A stretch of DNA of 64,000 bases, from positions 27,195,923 to 27,259,922 of the forward strand of contig OX377201.1 in assembly GCA_947396885.1 (NCBI GenBank), in the 5' to 3' direction. This document shows, in pieces, positions 25,201-34,200 of the stretch. The stretch comes from Heligmosomoides polygyrus polygyrus (taxonomy: Eukaryota > Nematoda > Chromadorea > Rhabditida > Heligmosomidae). A program made the position numbers and the translations under genes. Below the pieces are notes generated by a model. That model was not told the origin of the DNA. It worked only from the letters and a program-made list of their open reading frames with translations, and did no database searches. Within the stretch, counting starts at the first letter, position 1; every line of letters begins with the position of its first letter.

Positions 25201-28200
25201 GAATCTTCAAGCTGTTCCTATTCTGTCTCAATGACATCAAAGTTTCAAGCTCATAACTTTGGCCTTTCAGAAGTTTAGTTCGCACTGTTCAACAACGTTT
25301 CGTACCTTAAGATTTCTTCTGTCCAAAGAAAAGCTAAAAAAATAATGGAACAGCGTTATTTAATTCCTGCTTTCGGATGCACTATGCGTTCTACTTCTAC
25401 CCGCTACCATGGAAGCGATTTGAATGCATATTTGGCCAGCAGATTAACATGGTGGTCAGCTGAAGGACATGTCAGTGTCTTCGCGTACACAAATAGTTGC
25501 TTCACCAATTCTTCCAGCCTTTTACCATTGCGAAAACGAACAAACCAACGCTGACACTACCCGTTCAGTGAGGCAGTCCTCATTATTAACTTCATATAGC
25601 TTCTTCCGAACTTGCACCGCACTTTTGTACTTTCGGAAGGAAAGCGATAAGATATGCCGATAATGCTCTCATTGATTGTCCATTTTCAACTTAAAGTTTT
25701 ACCAGATTGTTTTCATTAATGACGCCCAGTTCGCTCAGAAAATAGTCTAAAGTCAAACCTTTAAAATAGTATTGTATAAACAATGTATGACATGTAGTCA
25801 CTACTACATAAAAATAGACACGCCATTAATGGAAAAAACGGCAGTAATTATCGAGCAACCAGATAGCAACCCATACTTACCTGTGTCCACTCAAGCATTA
25901 CGCACTGAAAGCAGTTCCAATATCATTAGGGCTCATCGTTTTACGCCTTTACAAAGAGAGTATCACATCCGAATAGAAGTTTCAGTGAAAGACTAGTCAG
26001 TAAAATGAGGATGCAACAACATCTTTTAGATGAAGTGCTCCCTTCACCTCATGTTATGTGGTCCACGCATAGATCAAAACTGAGTGATTCCCTGGGAAAA
26101 GAGTGGATCAGAATTTAGGAGCCTCCGAAGCTACTCAAAGTATTTATTATCAGAACATTCTAAGACCCAATGCGCATAGTATGAAGCTAGATCTTTGACT
26201 CACCTACCCGAGTCTTAAAGACACGATGGAGAGGAAGCTCACGGGAGCTAAGTGGCAGCTAGGGGGCCATCTTGTCGATCCGCCACGAATAGCCTCCATT
26301 TCGAGAGTCTATGCCAGTATGTGTGCTGTACCTTTGTACCTCATCACTCCTGGTCTAGAGGAGCTTTTCTGATATAGGTGAGTATCCATAAAATAACTCG
26401 ACTGCTCCCCGGAGTTAGCTCGGCGCGCGCTCATAGACCCCTTAGGCCAGTAGATGCCACAGAATATATCTCAGCAAGAAATGTCTCAGTTTGTTTTTTT
26501 CTATGGCGATTTATTGTGACTATTTATATAAAAATAGGCTTCTGTTAATCCATACACAGGTTTCAAAGTTAAAAGGCTACGTCTACAGGTGGCGAAAGAT
26601 CTCGAGGCCGAAAAAATTGAGCAGATCACTAGCAACGGGGGGAAAATTTTCAAGGTATGTTTAGAATCGTTTATATTTCTACAAGCGACTGACCATGAGT
26701 TTGTATTTTAAGGTAGACGTTTCACTCAGAAATTTCCATGCTGAAGATCAGGCCAAGAAGAACAATGGCTTCTTCATCAACCAGTTCGGTAATGCGAAAG
26801 ATGCCGAGGAATTTCACGAAAGTCAGTGCGTGTACTTTTTGGTGAAATGGATTAGAGATCAAACCTGAGCGGGTTCAGCAGAACGTGCATTTTAGGTGGA
26901 AGTAACTCTCATGAAAGCACGAATATTTATCATGAAATACTGAAGCAACTGGAGGAGAACCAGAACCAAACAAAGAAGGTGCCCGACTATTTCATCCACG
27001 ACGCTGGCACAGGTAACGCTTAGAGGGACCCAGTTGTCTAGTATCCAATGAACGAAAAAAATTTAATCATAATCGACTATATTATATTATGATATTAAAT
27101 AAATAAAAACAATCCATCACTATGTAGATGGATGGAGGTGTGGAGGTAGTCAGCGGTAGGTCCTTAATTTGAGAAAAACTGCTTGTCGACTGTGTTGCGT
27201 AGAACAGTGATGTTTAACGATTACGTAGACTACGAATTGTGCTCGGCCCTTGTGTTTCCATTTTTATCGCATTATCTAGCACATTGCAATAATATTAAGA
27301 AATTAAATGCACCTGGAGAAAAAAGGGTGACATACCACAACAGGCTCTTTCACTCCATTCGAGTCCGAATTCATCTCATTTGAAACCTTTTTTGAAAATC
27401 CTTCCATGGTGTTCAGCTTCCATAAGCTTGAAACAAGGGCGTGATAAATTTTGACATTCAGTCATGTTATGCTTCTCACCAACTTAAACGTTTGCTGCTT
27501 TACACATTTATCAGACGCTACTTGAACTTTACAAACAGCCTTAATTATAACAGCTGAACAGCCTTCAGTGCATTTTCCTTCCTTCCTACATTCCGTTGTT
27601 TGCTTTAGATAGAACCTTTATTAAGCACAAGTATTAGGCGGGTGTAGCCCAGTCGGAGGAGGTGCCGGCTGTAGAGTGCAGACGATACCAGGCTACTGGC
27701 TCGGGTTTCCGCCCAGATCAATCAAGCCTTCCTTCCGTTCGGGGTCGGTGAATTGGTACCAGGCCTATCTGGAAAGGGTAGCGTGCTGAATTGTTCATCG
27801 GCTGGCCACCGCAGGTCATTGTGACCAACTACGCATTCAGATCGCTTCTACGACATTCCATAGAAGCAGAATGGCGCATCCCAAAAGGGATTGACCAGCG
27901 CCAACCCTTGTCCCTCATCCTTTATATTATTTGACATTGACTCCATCGAAGTGACTTTGAGACCCATTTTGAGACGAACACGTGTGCACCTGTTATACTT
28001 TTTCTCATGGACAATTTTTTCTTCGGAACTCGCTACGATGTTAGTGGCCGCTCTTTCTGAAGATGAGATCAACATCGTCGCTGACTAGGATTGAATGAAA
28101 CGCGGCAAGCTCTTTAAACAAGCACTGGGCTTCATCAATTACCCCTTGACAACTTTGCTGAACAATTAGGATGCAAGGAAGATCATGGAATTTTTGCCAG

Positions 28201-31200
28201 AATTACCTATTCAACGTGTTACGCTCATTATTAAACGGAAGAGCTTTTTTGCCAAGCATATGCGTTGCTTAGGGTTGCCTTGCGTTGCGCCTGGACCGCA
28301 TCCGAAACGATACTATTCGGCAGAAGTTCGGTGTTTCGCCGATAGCGGACAAGTTGCGCGAAGCTCGCTTGCGATGGTACGGCCACGTTCTGCGTGGAAA
28401 GGAAGACAGCGTCCGCAAGATAGGCCTTAACTTCGAGGTAATAGGAAAGCGGCCTAGAGGGCGCCCGAAGCAGCGCTGGGCTTAAAGAGAGGACTTACGT
28501 TACATATGGACTTGAAAGTAGCTGGTGTCCACCCTGATCTAGCGCTGGATCGGGAAAGGTGGCGTCATGACACCAGGATAGCGGACCACGCCACGGAGCG
28601 GGACAAACGCTGAAGAAGAAGAAGATATGCGTTGCTTAGGGATTCTTAATTCAAACCACTCTCTTTAAGCCTTAAGTAGCTGGTACTGAGGTTGGGGGCT
28701 GTCTGGGAGGGGTGGTGTGGTAGCCTATACCATCCTGTCCAGTAAGCAGGCGGCGCGGGTTCGACTCTCATCTGGCGCTAGAATTTTGGGAGGACGAAAA
28801 TATTGCTATAACAATTACTATTTAACGTATTACGTTTACAACAACATCTTTTTCTGAGGCTTGACTACTGCGGTTTTTCGTATATCTGACGTCATGAGTG
28901 ATGACCTACCGTTAGTCAGAAATCAAGAGAGTACTGAGCCTGTGACATCTCCAAAAGAAGGGGACTCTGAAAAGGACAATGCTCTTTGCCGAGTAGCTTC
29001 AAAAGATTCTTGGAGGATTGGGGTGGTTGAAGGGCAAGGAACCTTACACGCACAGATCAGCTAGCTATAAGTCCTGAAAGAAACCAGACATAAATGACTA
29101 ATGTCTGTTGGGTCCAAAATTGCTAAAGACAGGTTTTTACCTTAGTTTCTTTAAGCCTCAAGTGGCTGGTACCGAGGATGTAAGCTGATACAGCGCTGTT
29201 TTGCTACGATCAACGCTTTATCGCCAAGCTAAACTCGAATATGCACCTCCTGTTGATCGTACGGGAATGCTTTGGAAAACTTCTATCGAGACGTGCCACG
29301 AGGTGTGGACGTTACGTGTCGATCAAATCAGCGCCGGTGGTGTAATGGCGTATGTAGAGCATTCCCGCCCGGTGAGCAAGAGGTGCAGGTTTGAGTCCCG
29401 CCTGGCGCTAGAGTTCCGCTAGAGTTGGCGCTAGAGTTGTGACTGGCTTTGTAGCTGACCACCTCATGAGACGCGAGTCCAATAAATTCATTAAAACTTT
29501 AGGGGGAGAAGGGGCGCTCCCGCCGAGGTGCTTTTGTTTTGATTATTCCCTTTCCACCTTAAGGCTTGTTTTGCAGAAATAGGAGTCATACGTAGTGGTT
29601 TCCATAGTTGGACCCATCTCTTTTCTAAATAACTGAGACCACCATCACTCAGACATCTAGGACAGTTTGAGAACATATGTGCGAAACTGATACTGTTGAG
29701 TACCACTATTGAACCAACAACTACTAATCCAGCCCTAACTGCTTGTTTTGAACATCTGTGAACCTTCGTTAATAAACGACTCTGTTTGAAACACTTCTTA
29801 TCATTTTGAGCGATGGAATTTTCATCAGACTTTAAAGGCAGCTCAATCTCTAAATACCCGCTACATCAGTAGCTGTGTGGCGTTTATTATGGACTTGAAT
29901 TCAGCGAAAATGTGCCTTCTTTCTTTAATACAAGTCTCAAAACCTGACGGAATTTGGAAGGTGATAGAAGAGTTTTTAGTTGAGGTCAAAACTCTTGCGC
30001 CAAGCGGACTTAAACCCGCACCTTCTGCTTTCCGGACAGCGATGATACGCCTTACACTACAAGCGCTGTTCGATCGAACAGAACATCCACAATATCATCC
30101 TAAAAGCAAACACCTATCAGCACTCACCCGTGATGTGGGGATGAGAATTTATTTTGCCGTCCAATATAAAAGAAAATACGGTTTATTTGGATTTTGTTGT
30201 ATGAAACGCCGACTGTTTGGCAATATCTCACTCCCTACTGATTGTGGGGTAGTGCATATTGCTAGAGAAAATAAGAACTATCATAGGCGACACTGAAATC
30301 ATGCTTATCAGGAGGCACTCTAACATCAGTTGGACGATACGTGAAGAGGTACATTCTGCCGACAAGGATCGTCCTGTCCGACTCCGAGTATTCGCTCTTC
30401 TATGACTACGTGATTTCGAACAAGTAAACCACTTTATTTATTATCTAATTGCAACTTTTCCACAAGTCGACTTCTCATTTTGAAAACAAATTTTCTCGTC
30501 CTCCTGATGAGGTAGTGTATACCAATGAAAAATTAAGTTTTTGAACGTTTGACACCAAAAAAGGAATTCGCTGCGGTGCCCAGTGAACGTAGCAGATGAA
30601 TGTTTGTTGCTTCAGATATACCAACGAGTCTGGCACTCAGTACTGGAAGAAGCCTGGAGTCTCGGGGATCGGCTATGGTTACAATGTGAAGCCTATAATT
30701 TATGGAGAAACTACCAGGTAAAATACTTCTACGAATTGTTCCCGTGCTTGTGCAGCAAACCGTGAGGTTGACTCGCAAAACATTTATATAAATGTAGATT
30801 TTGGTCTAGGGCGCGTGTAGCGCAGTCAGAGGAGGCGCCGGCTGTCGCGCGCACCCGATACCAGGTTCCTGGTTCGGATTTCCCGCTTAGGCCAACCATA
30901 CCTTCCATCCCTCCGGGGTCGGTGAATTCGTACCACACTTGTCTAGGAAGGATAGAGCGCTGACTTGTTCATCGGCTGGCCACCGCAAGTCATTGTATAG
31001 CCAAATACGCATTCAATTCGCCTCCACGACATCCCGTAGAAGTAGAATGCGTGGCGCATCCCAAAAGGGATTGAGTAACGCCGTCCTTCATCCTTTTTTT
31101 TTTAGATTTTAGTCTAAGGTAAGGAAAGGCATGGAACGCATTCGGAGGAGGCCTTTCGACCGCCAAAACACGTCGCTACTGCCTGAAAGTGGTGAACAGG

Positions 31201-34200
31201 CACGCGGGAAGAAAGAAATCTTTCACAGAAGCTCTCATTCAGTTTCTCTTATGGTTTGGGCTCGAATTTTTTCCACATAACGACTCCATTGGTTGTTCCT
31301 AAAAAAGGAGCAAAGACCAACACCGATGTCTACCTTAACGATATTTTGAAGAAGATGTTGCTTCCTTGGGCTCAGCACATTGAAAATGCAACCTGGACCT
31401 TTCGACAGGACGGAGCACACGCTCACAAGTCCAAAATGATTCAGAAGTGGTGCGCGAGGAATCTTCCAAGCCTTGATTCATTCTGAATAGCCAGGAAACG
31501 TGCCAGATTCGAATGCTGTGACCACTGCGTTTGGTCTTTTCTAGAGAAAAAAGCCTGCGCTAAAAGGCACACTACGACCTCGATCTGTGCTCCTCATTAG
31601 AAAATACATGGAAAAAATTCTGCAAGCAACCAACCCAGCATGCTGCCACTAAGCCCTACACGCTGGCCTAGGCGTCTGACGGCTGTCACTCGTGCAAGCG
31701 AAGATCACATTGAATGATATCCATTTCGCCTGTTAACTAGTTTGTTCGTAAATTGTTGAGGAGTTCCGATGTTCCCTGCCCAATTGCTCGTGAGTAATTC
31801 GATTTTTAATGAGTGACCATATTTATGGCGCAGCCTGGACTATCAGACTTGTCTGGAAAGACTGACTACTGACATGTTCATTGGCTAGCCACCGCAAGCA
31901 ATGTATAGGCCGAACCCGCATTTAAATTGCATCTCAAAGAAATTGATTAACGTCATCATTTATCCCTTTTCCTCATTGCCTGTAGAACTTTCTCATTGGG
32001 TAAAAGGTTTTCCAATTCTCGTATTACCTGTCCTGTGTGTGAAGACAGTCTAATGAACACTTTCGAAGCAAATTCCTTGCTCTGCTTACGTGAACGCTGA
32101 AAGCCCGTCCATTCAATTTCAGCCTGAATCCGAGCGTTATCGATGAAGCGATGAAGATGCCGGATATTGCCTCCGCAGCAGCAACACATGTTCTTCGAGA
32201 GAGGGGAATCGGCGGCGGTGCCTCCACTGGTCTGAACTTCCTCGTGGCGCTCTACAAGGCCTACCAGCACAGGTAGGCGCACTTCAGTTTCTTGTGGTTG
32301 CTGCCCAGAATAACCTAAGAGTACCAGGAACAGAAAAAATCGACAGTGCTAAGATTCCAGAAATCATTTTTCTCCTTGTGATTTACAAAAAACGAAATGA
32401 AAATTAAGCAGCTTTCAGACATAACAAAGACATCAAAGGCCGTTTAACGATAGCAACGATAATTTGCGATCCAGCAGAATACTATGAGACTTCATATTTC
32501 AACACGACGTGGGTGGATAAGATGTTCGCCGACAAAGGCGGTGTGAACGGACTAAACTGCTGGAAAAAGGTAAGTCTCGGGAGTAACTGTTAGGTGATCT
32601 CAAATTTCCGACTGCGTGTTTCAAGTTTGTTAGACCAATAAAACACCCCTAACGTCACACGGCCTTAACGGCGTTAATCACTTACTTTTCGGATGCGCCA
32701 CGCATTCGTCCTCTTCTATGTAGGGTAGTCGTGGATACGATTTGAGTGCGTGCTTGGCGTAAACAATGACTTGAGGTGGCTAGCCGATGAAAAAGTCGGC
32801 GCCCTTGCTTTCCCAAACCGATCCCCAAAGGATGGGAGGGTTGTTCGCCCTGGGCGGAAAATTCGAACCAGAAACCAGAATCGGGTGCACGCGATGGTAG
32901 GCGCCTACTTCTACTGAGCTATTGCGAGCCTTCTGAACCGAAGTAGGAGTTATTTAGGCGAAACTAGACATGCTTAAGGAAGATCGAGGTAGATGTTAAA
33001 TAAAAAATTAATTCGCTTTTCAAAAATTACTAGTCGACCAAAACGCACACTTTCATCAAATGTCATAATTCTTTATTTTTACATACAGGGGTGTTTTTAG
33101 GTCTATCTAAGGCACATAAAGACAAAGATTTTCTCGTTTGAGAAGATGCTGCGGGTTCCTGCAACTTTTTCTGCAACATCGTTGGTCGTCATTGTAAACA
33201 GCTCTTTGTAAATGGGATTTGCAGCTACACACAAATTAGCATATGAACGACACGTACTAAAGCAGGGCACGGCATAATCTCTTTGCATGACGCATCGGGG
33301 AATCTTTTTCCTGAACAACCCCAAAAACACTACGTGCTGTAGCTGAAATAGTGCGAATTCCAAAACCGTTCAAAGCGTGTACTGACTTTTTACCCTCTGT
33401 GTAGGCAGTTAATAAAATTACATAGAAGACCAAGGCGATAGAAATTTCCCTTATTGTCTAAATACTATAACTGTATTAAGCTCGAGAAATAGCAGAGCAA
33501 GCAGAGAGCAAGAGCTTTTTGTCTGGACTGATAGCTGTGTAACATGTCATTCAAATAATATGGGACATTCTTTTAAAAATTGTCTTGCGGCAAGTAAGCG
33601 AATAACGGAGGAATCTTGCCGTGGGACTCCAGATACAGACATAGGATCCGACGCCGATTCGGATAATTCAGATACGTCATTTACTACACACCTTTAAAAC
33701 GATTATGCGAATAATGTGCATTTTAAAAAACCTTAGATTTTGAGATAATTCACGTAGGAGTAGCTCTAAGAAGAAATTGTTGTGTGATCCAAACAAGTAA
33801 TTTCGGCACTAGTTAAAAGTTCCGACTCCACCGACACGACTTCGGTCGAAAAAAATTTCTTTGCTGAAACTTTGTCTAGGAGGGTTATTTGGGGTGCTGA
33901 TCACAAATCTGATATCCGTTCTACACGATTCGGTCGGAGACCACCCATACTGTTAACAAGGGTGGTCCAGACAGGGTCACCGATTTCGCTGAAACTTCGT
34001 CTAGGGGGTTGTTTGGGATGCTGATCACGAATCTGACATCCGTTCTTCGTTTTACGCTGGAGTACGGTAGATTACGGAAGGTACGGGTGACTAAGATAAT
34101 GGTCACCGATTTTGCCCAAACTCCAGCGTAAAACGAGAAACCGATGTCTGATTCGTTATCAGCACCCCAAATATCCCCCTAGACGAAGTTTCAGCGAAAT

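Noticed and set aside
26560..26588. Alternative acceptor at 26559 for exon 5 of the PLP-enzyme gene
   Set aside because: It would put the conserved coding text out of phase with exon 4; the acceptor before 26589 keeps phase and family similarity.
28713..29407. Two possible tRNA genes
   Set aside because: They have A- and B-box-like text but no proper anticodon stem that I can build, and they share flanking sequence like SINE copies.
29877..30296. 139-codon + strand frame in intron 7
   Set aside because: It runs across a reverse SINE head and ends just before exon 8; no domain.
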